Positions 35,510 to 43,875 of a stretch of 64,000 nt of DNA are shown here, in pieces. The position numbers and the translations under genes were made by a program. This DNA comes from JAQUBU01 sp036677685 (GTDB lineage Bacteria; Bacillota; Syntrophomonadia; Syntrophomonadales; Syntrophomonadaceae). How positions within the stretch are numbered: the stretch's first letter is position 1; each line of letters opens with the position of its first letter. The notes beneath the pieces were generated by a model that saw only the letters and a program-made list of their open reading frames with translations, made no database searches and had not been told where the DNA came from. The stretch covers positions 1 through 64,000 of the forward strand of contig JAVBWA010000015.1 in the NCBI GenBank assembly GCA_036677685.1, read 5' to 3'.

Positions 35510-35546
35510 AAAGAGCTTATTCCGGCAACGGGATAAGCTCTTTTTA
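35510..35546 (+). terminator. Terminator of hydCBA
   Basis: AAAGAGCTTATTCC pairs with GGGATAAGCTCTTT around GGCAAC-type loop, followed by a T run. It lies about 30 bases after the hydA stop. 35547-35783 holds no further gene. Confidence 0.92.
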
Positions 35547-35783
35547 TATTTATTTTCCGTAAACAATTAATATTGCTCCTTACAGGATTAATGCAAGTCA
35601 TTATATACTTTTAGAGAAAAGACTACCATCCTAACAAAACTCATTTTTTTCATGCGTCCGCTATAGACGGCCCCGTCAATAACAGCCCGCGCTCCTTCCA
35701 AGGTATGTAATCATAATACATAGTCACATTATTCTTTTATTGCCAGTATTATGTACCAAGATTAAGGAAAGGAGTTGATTAAT

Positions 35784-36350
35784 GTGCCGACCTTTATTTA
35801 TTTTACGCCTGAAAAAGATGCTTATATTTCGCAATACTATGCAAACAGCAATTTTGGAGATGTACCCTATCTATACACCAACCGGTATAAAAGTGCTACG
35901 GATGAATACCAATCCCTTGTGAAATTTGATCTCTGCAGCCTGGGATGCAACCAGGTGCCTCCAAATAGTGATCTGGATCCCAACCAGCTTTTTCTGCATA
36001 TTTACCGGAATGAAATACCATCCTGTACCAGACTCTATGCTTACCGGATTGTGCATAACTGGCAAGAACTTCAGGTAACTTGGAATACAAAACCATTGGT
36101 AGACTATAATTATCCCGTCGGCTATGTAGATATCCCCGCAGGATACTTTGGTCAAGTTACTATGGACCTTGATCCTTTTGTAATTCAAAGCTGGTATAAT
36201 GGCTACTATCAGAATAATGGCTTATTGTTAAAATGCGATGAACCGTGTAACAGCCTGATAGGATTTTACAGCAGGGAATTCAGCAATCCTGATCTCTGGC
36301 CCAAATTATGGGTGTGTTATAATCTGAACTGCTGCGTTGAACCTGACTAA
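35784..36350 (+). CDS. DNRLRE-domain (CBM96-like) protein
   Basis: A 188-residue protein that is one DNRLRE domain: TFIYFTPEKDAYISQYYANSN-type start, YKSATDEYQSLVKFDL, WQELQVTWNTKP and a C-terminal GFYSREFSNPDLWPKLWV. The fold is a beta-sandwich usually attached to secreted or surface proteins with carbohydrate contacts. Here it is alone and lacks a signal peptide; six or more cysteines are scattered. The GTG at 35784 is placed nine bases after AAAGGAG. Function unknown. Confidence 0.75.
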   Translation: MPTFIYFTPEKDAYISQYYANSNFGDVPYLYTNRYKSATDEYQSLVKFDLCSLGCNQVPPNSDLDPNQLFLHIYRNEIPSCTRLYAYRIVHNWQELQVTWNTKPLVDYNYPVGYVDIPAGYFGQVTMDLDPFVIQSWYNGYYQNNGLLLKCDEPCNSLIGFYSREFSNPDLWPKLWVCYNLNCCVEPD

Positions 36351-36363
36351 ATGAACTCAACAA

Positions 36364-36400
36364 CTACACCGGGGACAATCCCCGGTGTAGTCAGCTTTTA
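36364..36400 (+). terminator. Terminator after the DNRLRE gene
   Basis: CTACACCGGGGA pairs with (T)CCCCGGTGTAG, followed by TCAGCTTTTA. Strong stem, moderate T run. Confidence 0.8.
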
Positions 36401-36444
36401 TAATAAAGTTGTATTTATAGAGTCATTACCTGGCAGAAATCAAA

Positions 36445-37224
36445 CTAAGACATACCTCTCTTTTTCAGTCTAAGCAAATCCTTGATTACCTCCCCCGCCA
36501 AAATCATCCCGGCGACTGAAGGCACGAAAGCAATGCTGCCAGGAACCTGGCGGCGGGCTGCCGAATTGCTGCCTGAGTCCTGAGAAGCGTCCATGTTCTC
36601 GCTGGATCTTTCTTCGGATTCTTGATTTTCCACGGGTTTAATGGGTTCTTCCTTTGAATAGACTACTTTTAGGTTTTCTATTCCCCTTTTTCTAAGTTCT
36701 CTACGCATTACTTTAGCCAGCGGGCATACAGAAGTAGAATAGATGTCGGCCACTTCGAATTTGACCGGGTCCAGTTTGTTGCCCGCACCCATGCAGCTAA
36801 TTATCGGAATGCCTTTTTCCATGGCATTTACTATCAAATCGATTTTGGCAGTTACCGTATCAATTGCGTCTACAATGTAATCGTAATCGGGCTTAATCAA
36901 CTCGGCAGCCAATTCCGGCATATAAAATCTTTGCTGAACAGTAACTTTTGCCGCTGGATTAATATCCATGATTCTATCCCTCATTACGTCAACCTTGGGT
37001 TTGCCTGCTGTTTTCACAGTGGCATGGATCTGCCGGTTTATATTGCTCAGGTTGATGAAATCATTATCAACCAGTACCAAACTACCCACGCCGGATCTGG
37101 CCAGGCCTTCGACTACATAGCTCCCCACTCCGCCGATGCCGAAAACTGCGACTTCACTCCGCGCCAGTATCTCCAGAGCTTCTTTTCCGATTAGCAGTTC
37201 AGTCCTTGAAAATTCCTGCCGCAT
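36445..37224 (-). CDS. tcdA: tRNA threonylcarbamoyladenosine dehydratase (ThiF/E1-like)
   Basis: A 259-residue E1-like enzyme that cyclises t6A37 of tRNA in an ATP-dependent way. ATP-binding GIGGVGSYVVEGLARSGVG, DNDFINLSNINRQ, DAIDTVTAK and CMGAGNKLDP are present. A loop of about 35 residues rich in Glu, Ser, Asn and Gln (around residues 193-228) is inserted before GSIAFVPSVAGM; it is longer than usual. The ATG at 37224 has TTGGAGGA. Confidence 0.87.
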   Translation of the reverse strand: MRQEFSRTELLIGKEALEILARSEVAVFGIGGVGSYVVEGLARSGVGSLVLVDNDFINLSNINRQIHATVKTAGKPKVDVMRDRIMDINPAAKVTVQQRFYMPELAAELIKPDYDYIVDAIDTVTAKIDLIVNAMEKGIPIISCMGAGNKLDPVKFEVADIYSTSVCPLAKVMRRELRKRGIENLKVVYSKEEPIKPVENQESEERSSENMDASQDSGSNSAARRQVPGSIAFVPSVAGMILAGEVIKDLLRLKKRGMS

Positions 37225-37391
37225 ATTTTCCTCCAATAACTCACAATTATTTGATGGCTTATTTCTTTAATTAACGAAATTCTTTGTCAAATATAATGCT
37301 TTATTAGATTTTGCACAACACATCGAGTTAAATTGCTCTTTTTTCATTTTATACTAGTTTTATTTTTCTATTTCAAAAAATTATTGCATAC

Positions 37392-37407
37392 ATCAAATTA
37401 TATTGAT
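37392..37407. promoter_or_regulatory. ArsR operator 1
   Basis: ATCAA-ATTATA-TTGAT matches the ArsR/SmtB-type consensus ATCAA-N6-TTGAT exactly. It is 12 bases before the arsR start and should cover the promoter, giving autorepression. Confidence 0.8.
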
Positions 37408-37418
37408 ATGATTCAAAT

Positions 37419-37733
37419 ATGGATAATATAAAAATTGCTCAGGCCTTAAGCGATCCTATACGCTACAAAATTTTAATGATGCTAACCCGGGGCGAATCAG
37501 CCTGTTGCCCGGTAAGCACTTGCATTGACCTGAACGATCACATGGGATTGTGCAATTGTGAAATCATGTATGAATTGGATATGTCTCAATCCCGGGTTTC
37601 TTATCACATGAAGGAACTGGTGGAAACTGGTCTGGTTAATGAGGAACCACGCGGAAAATGGAAATACTACTTTGCCAACCACAGTAAGATATCTGATTTC
37701 ATTGAACAACTTAAAAAAGACTTGAATTTATAA
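37419..37733 (+). CDS. arsR: ArsR-family arsenic-responsive repressor
   Basis: A 104-residue winged-helix repressor. Recognition helix region SQSRVSYHMKELVETGLV. The cysteine-rich N-terminal segment (Cys29, Cys30, Cys35, Cys45, Cys47) is a likely As(III) sensor; ligand arrangement differs from the classical CVCDL helix site, although LCNCEIM at 44-50 is at the corresponding place. No good ribosome site precedes the ATG. Flanked by two operator palindromes and followed by arsM. Confidence 0.88.
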   Translation: MDNIKIAQALSDPIRYKILMMLTRGESACCPVSTCIDLNDHMGLCNCEIMYELDMSQSRVSYHMKELVETGLVNEEPRGKWKYYFANHSKISDFIEQLKKDLNL

Positions 37734-37757
37734 TAAACCTATTTTTTTGTTTATCAC

Positions 37758-37773
37758 ATCAAATATTTTTGAT
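37758..37773. promoter_or_regulatory. ArsR operator 2
   Basis: ATCAA-ATATTT-TTGAT, the same half-sites as operator 1, lies between arsR and arsM, 45 bases before the arsM start. It implies separate control of arsM. Confidence 0.8.
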
Positions 37774-37817
37774 TTACTGTTAATTACTCATGAAATAATA
37801 AACTAGGAGGAATTATT

Positions 37818-38636
37818 ATGAACGAGGAGATCAGAGAGGTAGTTCGTCAAAAGTATGCCCAGGCAATAAGCAACAAAATCGGATGTTGCGAACCGGTAGC
37901 TATTGGTTCCGGCTGTTGTTGCGGCGGAGATTCAAACCAGATTGACATTATTACCAAAGAATTATACCGGTCAGGTGATTTGGAAGGATTACCGGAAGAT
38001 TTAATTGCTGCATCTTTCGGCTGTGGAAACCCTACATTGCTGGCCCAGTTAAACCCTGGCGAGGTAGTACTTGATTTGGGGAGCGGGGCCGGATTGGATG
38101 TGCTGCTTTCGGCCAAACGCGTGGGTCCTCAGGGAAAAGCATACGGCCTGGACATGACTGATGAAATGCTGGCTGCCGCCATAGCAAATCAGAATAGATC
38201 CGGTGTAGAAAATGCTGAATTCCTGAAAGGCCACATTGAGGATATTCCCCTTCCTGATAATTCTGTAGATGTTATTATTTCCAACTGTGTTATTAACCTG
38301 TCCGCAGACAAAAACAAAGTGCTCAGCGAAGCCTTCCGGGTCCTGAAACCTGGCGGCCGGATCGCTGTAGCAGATATAGTGCTAAAGAAAGCTTTGCCTT
38401 TAAAGATTCAGCAAGATCTTATGGCCTGGGCCGGCTGCGTGGCGGGTGCTTTGATAGTGGATGAATATAAAGAAAAACTCGTTCTGGCTGGTTTCCAGAA
38501 TATTGATATAGAAATTATCAAGACCTATGATACCAGCATTATTGAAGACAAAATATTACTTCCGGATCTTTCCGCCGTCGAATTGGAGGAGGTAAACGGT
38601 ACAATACTAAGTGCTTTCATTCGTGCTGTAAAATAA
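37818..38636 (+). CDS. arsM: Arsenite methyltransferase
   Basis: A 272-residue SAM-dependent As(III) methyltransferase. SAM motif VLDLGSGAGLDVLL; arsenic-binding cysteines fit Cys69 (FGCG), Cys157 (SNCVINLS) and Cys207 (WAGCVAG). The N-terminus has additional cysteine groups (GCCEP, GCCCGG), typical of bacterial ArsM. TAGGAGG precedes the ATG. Product: methylated arsenicals, detoxifying or antibiotic-like under anoxia. Confidence 0.93.
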   Translation: MNEEIREVVRQKYAQAISNKIGCCEPVAIGSGCCCGGDSNQIDIITKELYRSGDLEGLPEDLIAASFGCGNPTLLAQLNPGEVVLDLGSGAGLDVLLSAKRVGPQGKAYGLDMTDEMLAAAIANQNRSGVENAEFLKGHIEDIPLPDNSVDVIISNCVINLSADKNKVLSEAFRVLKPGGRIAVADIVLKKALPLKIQQDLMAWAGCVAGALIVDEYKEKLVLAGFQNIDIEIIKTYDTSIIEDKILLPDLSAVELEEVNGTILSAFIRAVK

Positions 38637-38652
38637 AATCTCCAGAAGACAT

Positions 38653-38706
38653 AAGAAGCTGTTCAGAAATCCAATTGCAGATTTATGGACAGCTTCTTTA
38701 TTTTTG
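38653..38706 (+). terminator. Terminator after arsM
   Basis: AAGAAGCTGT pairs with ACAGCTTCTT around about 26 bases, followed by TATTTTTGTT. Confidence 0.8.
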
Positions 38707-38723
38707 TTAACTCTGTTACAATT

Positions 38724-39506
38724 TTAACCTCCGCACTTATATCCGCCAAGGTCAAAGGTCACATAAGTAAATCCCAGTTCTTTTAGTCTTTCATAAATCT
38801 TATCCATAATTTCATAATCAGCAATTTTGTTTCTTTCATCAACACCTAATTCGATCCGGGCCAGGTTTCCATGCATTCTTACCCGAAGCTGCCTGAAGCC
38901 GAGTTCTGCAAGGTAATTCTCCGCCTGCTCAACCATCATTAGCTTCTCGGCATTGATTGTTTCCCCGAACGGAAAACGGGAAGCCAGACAAGCGGCGGCA
39001 GGTTTATCCCAGCAGGCAAGCTGCAAGTCTTTGGCCAGCTGCCGTATTTCCTCTTTGGTCAAAGCAGCATCCAAAAGTGGCCTCAATATCCCCTGCTCTT
39101 CCACGGCCTTCCTGCCGGGTCGAAAATCGTCAAGATCATCTTTATTGGAGCCATCGGCAACTGCTTCTATGCCCAGTTCCAAAGCTCTTTCTTTTATCCT
39201 CGTCAGCAGGTCTTTTTTACACAAGTAGCACCGCTCAGGGGAATTTTCGCAAAACCCCGGAATTTCCAAGGGTTCGGTTTGAATGATGAATTGTCTTACC
39301 CCTAAATTGCTGCAAAAATCCTTGCTGTCTTCAATTTCGCGATTAGAATGGTTTATACCCGCAGCAGTAATAGCTACTACCCTATTCCCCAAACAATCAT
39401 AGGCAACTTTCAGAAGCAGACTGCTGTCCACGCCTCCGGAATAAGCTACTGCTAAAGCTGGTAATCCCCCTATTTGATTTTTTAACATAGCTAGTTTGTT
39501 AAACAT
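38724..39506 (-). CDS. larE: ATP-dependent sulfur transferase LarE (lactate racemase maturation)
   Basis: A 260-residue PP-loop protein that supplies sulfur for the nickel-pincer cofactor of lactate racemase. PP-loop AYSGGVDSSLLLK (residues 21-33); CYLCKKDLL; the family segment DKPAAACLASRFPFGE with the sulfur-donor/cluster cysteine region. A terminal CGG gives a further cysteine. LarA is encoded at 42270-43550; LarB and LarC are not in the window. Start with GAGGGA. Confidence 0.88.
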   Translation of the reverse strand: MFNKLAMLKNQIGGLPALAVAYSGGVDSSLLLKVAYDCLGNRVVAITAAGINHSNREIEDSKDFCSNLGVRQFIIQTEPLEIPGFCENSPERCYLCKKDLLTRIKERALELGIEAVADGSNKDDLDDFRPGRKAVEEQGILRPLLDAALTKEEIRQLAKDLQLACWDKPAAACLASRFPFGETINAEKLMMVEQAENYLAELGFRQLRVRMHGNLARIELGVDERNKIADYEIMDKIYERLKELGFTYVTFDLGGYKCGG

Positions 39507-39516
39507 TTTGTATCCC

Positions 39517-41262
39517 TCATTGATTTAATAATTCTCCAGGCACATTAATTATAGAACAAGCTCTTTTCTCCACCGGATCATAGACAAAAAGTAATGGGAG
39601 CGGTTTAGTGGCAGGCGAGCAATCAATGGGATCGTATTTGAAATATTCCAGGTGGACCTGCCTTCGGTTTTCGCGCGGGGTTTTAACACTGATTTCAGCC
39701 AAGTATTTTTCCATAAAGTCTTTGTTTTTTAAAAGTGAATAAAGCTTTTCATTTGATTTATCGGGATTATGGCTTATTATATGTTCCGGTATGTTGTAGG
39801 ACTGGTTATGGCAAAGGAAGTCATATTTCAGCAGTTCATTTAGCAGTTCAGAGTGGACCGGATAAGCAGTTTGGATATACTTCATCAAAATGCTGTATTG
39901 GGCTTCTCTTTTATGGGCAAAGCAGAAAAGGCCGTTTTCCCGCCAATAGGCGGCGAAGCCTTGCCAGAAGGCAAAAGGATCGTGTTTAAGAATGCAGTTG
40001 CTTATATAATTTAGCGATTTCGACACATTACCTGCATTGTAGTATCGATCAAGAAGGTTTTCAATATCTTTTAAATTGAGAATGTCCTCATAGCTTAACC
40101 AGCGGTTGCTTAAAACCTGATAGGGGGGGTCGGCCTGGAAAAGGTATTCATGCTGTTCTCTCTGATTTCTTATATTCGACCCTTTGAGGAGCTTTAAAAA
40201 ACCGAGTTGAATTACATCAGGATTAAGTAAATAAACATTATTAAAAGATAGAGCGAAGCTTTCCAAGTCTTCATAAGGCAGACCCGCGATCAGGTCAAGA
40301 TGTATATGGATGTTTCCTGCAGCTTGCAAAGTTTTAATGTTTTCCTTTAGTTTTTGCCAATTAGTCTTGCGGTTTACCGCTTGCAGACTTTCCGGATTGG
40401 TAGATTGCACACCGATTTCAAAATCAAAACGCCCGGCCGGCACCTTTTGAAGAAATGCAATAAAATTCGGAGAAAGCAATTCAGCCCCGATCTCAAAATG
40501 GAATTTGGTTTTTCCGGCTTGTCCCAATATAAATTCCATTATTTCCAGGGCGCGTTCTTCGTGGCAATTAAAAGTGCGGTCTACAAATTTGACTTCTCTT
40601 ACTCCATGCTTTATCAGGAGGCTCAAATCTTCTTTTACGCGCTCCAGAGAAAAAAAACGCACTCCTTTGATGGTTGATGACAGGCAATATGAACAATTAT
40701 AGGGACAGCCGCGCGATGTTTCATAATATATAATACGGTTGCGATAAGCATTCAGATTCTCTTTGTATGGAAATGGAATACGGTCCAGGTCGCTTATTAA
40801 TTCACGATCCGGATTGTCCAGGCATTCGGAACCCTGGCGATAACTTATACCTTTAACTTGCTCCAAAGGGTAATTCATGTATATGCTGTGAAGAAGCTCT
40901 TTCATGGTGGCTTCCCCTTCACCCCTGATCACTAAATCCACGACATCATGCTTTTCCAGCAAGCTCCTGGAATCATAGCTCACTTCGGGACCACCCAATA
41001 TAATAACGGTATCAGGAGCAATTGTTTTATAATCCCTACATATCTCAAGTATGGGTTTGATGTTCCATATGTAAGATGAAAAGCAAAGGATATCCGGCCG
41101 CAACTGAAATATTGAAGCCATAATATCATCAATTCTTTCATTGATAGAGAACTCCCGAAGGCTTAAAGACCAGCGATCATCAGCACAAAACTCCTTTAAA
41201 TAAGCCAGAGCCAGTGATGAATGAATGAATTTGGCATTGAGGGTGGTAAGCAATATATTCAC
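39517..41262 (-). CDS. B12-binding-domain radical SAM protein (DUF4080 family)
   Basis: A 581-residue protein: N-terminal cobalamin-binding-type Rossmann domain (about 1-140; GGPEVSYD), radical SAM domain with ETSRGCPYNCSYCLSS (Cys-x3-Cys-x2-Cys), and a C-terminal DUF4080 region. Substrate unknown. A GTG start with AGGAGTG is used. It ends 10 bases before larE starts on the same strand, so the two may be cotranscribed. Confidence 0.87.
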   Translation of the reverse strand: MNILLTTLNAKFIHSSLALAYLKEFCADDRWSLSLREFSINERIDDIMASIFQLRPDILCFSSYIWNIKPILEICRDYKTIAPDTVIILGGPEVSYDSRSLLEKHDVVDLVIRGEGEATMKELLHSIYMNYPLEQVKGISYRQGSECLDNPDRELISDLDRIPFPYKENLNAYRNRIIYYETSRGCPYNCSYCLSSTIKGVRFFSLERVKEDLSLLIKHGVREVKFVDRTFNCHEERALEIMEFILGQAGKTKFHFEIGAELLSPNFIAFLQKVPAGRFDFEIGVQSTNPESLQAVNRKTNWQKLKENIKTLQAAGNIHIHLDLIAGLPYEDLESFALSFNNVYLLNPDVIQLGFLKLLKGSNIRNQREQHEYLFQADPPYQVLSNRWLSYEDILNLKDIENLLDRYYNAGNVSKSLNYISNCILKHDPFAFWQGFAAYWRENGLFCFAHKREAQYSILMKYIQTAYPVHSELLNELLKYDFLCHNQSYNIPEHIISHNPDKSNEKLYSLLKNKDFMEKYLAEISVKTPRENRRQVHLEYFKYDPIDCSPATKPLPLLFVYDPVEKRACSIINVPGELLNQ

Positions 41263-41286
41263 AGGCTACACTCCTGTATGTATTAT

Positions 41287-41310
41287 AAAAAGACCGCTTG
41301 GCGGTCTTTT
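41287..41310 (-). terminator. Terminator of murB
   Basis: AAAAGACCGC / GCGGTCTTTT with a three-base loop; the minus strand reads on into TTTATA. It lies 6 bases after the murB stop. Confidence 0.85.
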
Positions 41311-41315
41311 CGTTT

Positions 41316-42215
41316 CTATTCTTCTCCGATCACCTTTATTTCCGTTTGCAATTCCACTCCGTAGCGCTCTTTGACCCGTTTTTGGATAAAGGCAATCAAT
41401 TCCAGAATATCACTTGCAGTAGCGTTCCCGGTGTTGATAATAAAACCGGCATGTTTGGTTGATACCTGGGCGCCGCCGATTTTATAACCTTTCAGGCCCA
41501 ACTCTTCAATCATCGGTCCTACAAAATGATTGGGCGGGCGTCTAAACGTGCTTCCTGCACTGGGAAATTCCAAGGGCTGTTTCTCCTGCCTCCGGAAAGC
41601 ATAATCATCCATTCTGGCCTGAATCGATTCTTGCTTATCTTTATGCAATTGGATTACTGCTGATATTACCGTATCGCCATTAAGCTGAAAAATGCTTTTC
41701 CGGTAAGCCATGGACATTTCATCCGGAGTGTATTTTTTTATGTCCCCATTATAATTTATGGCCGTAACTTCGGTTAAGATGTCTTTCATTTCCCCGCCAT
41801 AAGCTCCGGCGTTCATTACCACAGCGCCGCCCAGACTGCCTGGTATACCTTCCGCAAATTCCAGGCCGCTAAGTCCATAAGCGGAAGCCTCCTTGGCCAA
41901 ATATGAAAGGCTGATACCCGCCTCTGCCGATATTCTCTCCCCGTCTATGGTCATATTCTTGAAGCTATTGCCTAATTTGATAACTACACCGCGTATACCC
42001 TTGTCTCTTACCAGAATATTGCTGCCTAGTCCCAGAATAAAAAAACTCAGGTGCTTTTTTCGGCAAAAAGCAATCACTTTCTTTAACTCTTCAACACTTT
42101 CCGGGGTCACCATAAAATCGGCTAGTCCCCCGACTTTAAAAGAGGTGTAATCTTTCATCGGTTCTTTTGTTTTGATTCTATCGGCAGGAAACAAATCCCT
42201 AAGTTCAGAATCCAA
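41316..42215 (-). CDS. murB: UDP-N-acetylenolpyruvoylglucosamine reductase
   Basis: A 299-residue FAD enzyme of peptidoglycan precursor synthesis (type II MurB). FAD-binding ILGLGSNILVRDKGIRGVVI and GIPGSLGGAVVMNAGAYG; catalytic Ser in PSAGSTFRRP and Glu near the end in LQTEIKVIG. TTG start with AGGAGA. It is far from other mur genes. Confidence 0.94.
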   Translation of the reverse strand: MDSELRDLFPADRIKTKEPMKDYTSFKVGGLADFMVTPESVEELKKVIAFCRKKHLSFFILGLGSNILVRDKGIRGVVIKLGNSFKNMTIDGERISAEAGISLSYLAKEASAYGLSGLEFAEGIPGSLGGAVVMNAGAYGGEMKDILTEVTAINYNGDIKKYTPDEMSMAYRKSIFQLNGDTVISAVIQLHKDKQESIQARMDDYAFRRQEKQPLEFPSAGSTFRRPPNHFVGPMIEELGLKGYKIGGAQVSTKHAGFIINTGNATASDILELIAFIQKRVKERYGVELQTEIKVIGEE

Positions 42216-42269
42216 AGCAATATCTCCTAACTAATTAGATGCTCCTATTTTATTTAAGAATACAGTGTT

Positions 42270-43550
42270 TTATACCACTGTATTGATTTTAATTCCCAGC
42301 TTGGGAGCTTCCGGAATCAATAAGATCCGGGCCTGGCTGCCCTGTCGTTCAAGGGCCAGCTTGATGGCTTTCTCGATATCATGAACCGGAGTCATATAGA
42401 GCTTTTTAACCGTTTCATCATCGAGACTGCTATAAAGTATAATCTCGGCCTTTTCAAGAATCCTGCAAATTGCATAAGCTTTGTGGCCCCCCAGTTCAAA
42501 ATGCTTAAAAAAGCGTTCATTAATATCCTGGGGACAAGTAGCTTCATTTATCCAGGCAGCAAAGGTTTCCTCACCCAGACCTTCACTGCACTCAGCCAGC
42601 AGAATTATACAGCCTCCGTCTTTAACCGCTAAAACTGCTGCATCCAATGCTTTTTGGGCCTGGTACATATTAATGTCTTTGGGATAGCCTCCACAGCCTG
42701 CAATTACGATGTCAGCTTTGTTCTCAATTGCTATAACGGACGAAGCCTCACAATACTTGACCGCATTTATCCAGGCTTCATAAATATCCCCGGCGGCTGC
42801 AAAAGCAATAGTATTTTTACCTGCGGTCACTACGTTGATGGTAAAATCAACCCCGACCCGGCGCGCGGCTTCCAGCATAATATCATTTACTGGATTGTCC
42901 TGATAATTGCCCAAACAAGCTCTGGCATCGCTCATCATTTGATGATTCGCCTCTATCAACCGGCGCGCAGCTACGCCCGGCAATATGGATTTTCTGCCGC
43001 CGGAATAGCCGGCAAAATAGTGCAGTCCCACCAACCCGGTGGTTACTAGAAGATCAGCTTCCGCCACTGTTCGGTTGATGCTGAGTTCCATGCCATTGCT
43101 TAAATATCCAAGTGATGTGAGGTTGACATCGCAATTATGGCTTTCAACACTATACCGGCTGCAAATATCAGTACCAAATATGTTTATGTTCTCAGCATCT
43201 GTATTGGCCCGGTGGATGCCGGTGGCAATAATTATTTTAATATCTTCGGGCTTGATGCCGCCAACTTCAATTTCCTCCAATAAAGGGGGCAGAATGAACT
43301 GGTAGGGAGTTGGCCGGGTTACATCGTTAACTATGATAACCGCATTCCCGGCATTTTTCTCTTTTATCAGCTTGGGTAATTTAGCCGTACCCAGCGGGTT
43401 TTGCAAAGCCTTTCCAACTATTTCCTCATTGCTGCCCTTTATAAGATGGTCAGGGCTGTGCAACACATCGTTCAGTTTGTCATCAGGAATGGAAATTTCT
43501 ATATATTGTTTTCCATAGGCTATTTTGGTTTTCAGAATATCGCCTGCCAT
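42270..43550 (-). CDS. larA: Nickel-pincer lactate racemase family protein LarA
   Basis: A 426-residue LarA-family racemase. The residues that hold the nickel-pincer cofactor are in place: His113 (GIHR), His177 (LHYFAGYS), Lys187 (GGRKSILPG, covalent attachment) and His203 (ANHQMM), each offset by 3-5 from Lactiplantibacillus LarA. Lactate is the likely substrate, though LarA homologues also act on other 2-hydroxy acids. The ATG has no ribosome site at usual distance; an R element begins 10 bases upstream. LarE is at 38724-39506 and a lactate/glycolate-type oxidase at 46061-48776. Confidence 0.9.
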   Translation of the reverse strand: MAGDILKTKIAYGKQYIEISIPDDKLNDVLHSPDHLIKGSNEEIVGKALQNPLGTAKLPKLIKEKNAGNAVIIVNDVTRPTPYQFILPPLLEEIEVGGIKPEDIKIIIATGIHRANTDAENINIFGTDICSRYSVESHNCDVNLTSLGYLSNGMELSINRTVAEADLLVTTGLVGLHYFAGYSGGRKSILPGVAARRLIEANHQMMSDARACLGNYQDNPVNDIMLEAARRVGVDFTINVVTAGKNTIAFAAAGDIYEAWINAVKYCEASSVIAIENKADIVIAGCGGYPKDINMYQAQKALDAAVLAVKDGGCIILLAECSEGLGEETFAAWINEATCPQDINERFFKHFELGGHKAYAICRILEKAEIILYSSLDDETVKKLYMTPVHDIEKAIKLALERQGSQARILLIPEAPKLGIKINTVV

Positions 43551-43559
43551 CTATTATTA

Positions 43560-43757
43560 TTTAAGCATCCTAAGAAACTGTTGAGCAGTTTCAACACAAT
43601 TTAATTATTCCCGAAGGAAAACAATATCAGTGGTCCCCGTAGGGGGCAACACACTGCTGCAACGAGGCGAAGAACATTTTTAAAAATCATGCCTTTCGCT
43701 TCACTCAAGCCACAAAACGTTATGAAAAGATTTCTTTCAGACTTTCGCCTCGTTATT
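43560..43757 (+). repeat. R element, copy R5 (full)
   Basis: Begins TTTAAGCATCCTAAGAAAC; first hairpin GAAACTGTTGAGCAGTTTC (changed loop), third GTCCCCGTAGGGGGC; outer arms AACGAGGCG / CGCCTCGTT. The part between the outer arms is unlike that in R2 and R10. The A-end faces larA at 10 bases. Confidence 0.87.
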
Positions 43758-43875
43758 AGATTATAGCCCAATAAAAATGCGGTAGGCAAGGGGGCGTGCC
43801 TACCGCGGAGATAGTGTATATCAATAAGGGGGTAATAAAAATCAGACAATGATTGGGGTTAATAATACCTTAAGA

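Noticed and set aside
38724..39506. Reading LarE as a GMP synthase or tRNA thiolase PP-loop protein
   Set aside because: The segment KPAAACLASRFPFGE and the presence of LarA nearby fit LarE better.
43601..43849. 82-codon open frame on the minus strand
   Set aside because: Most of it is R-element DNA read in frame (RLVAAVCCPLRGPLI); the same peptide pieces appear in other copies, and there is no ribosome site.
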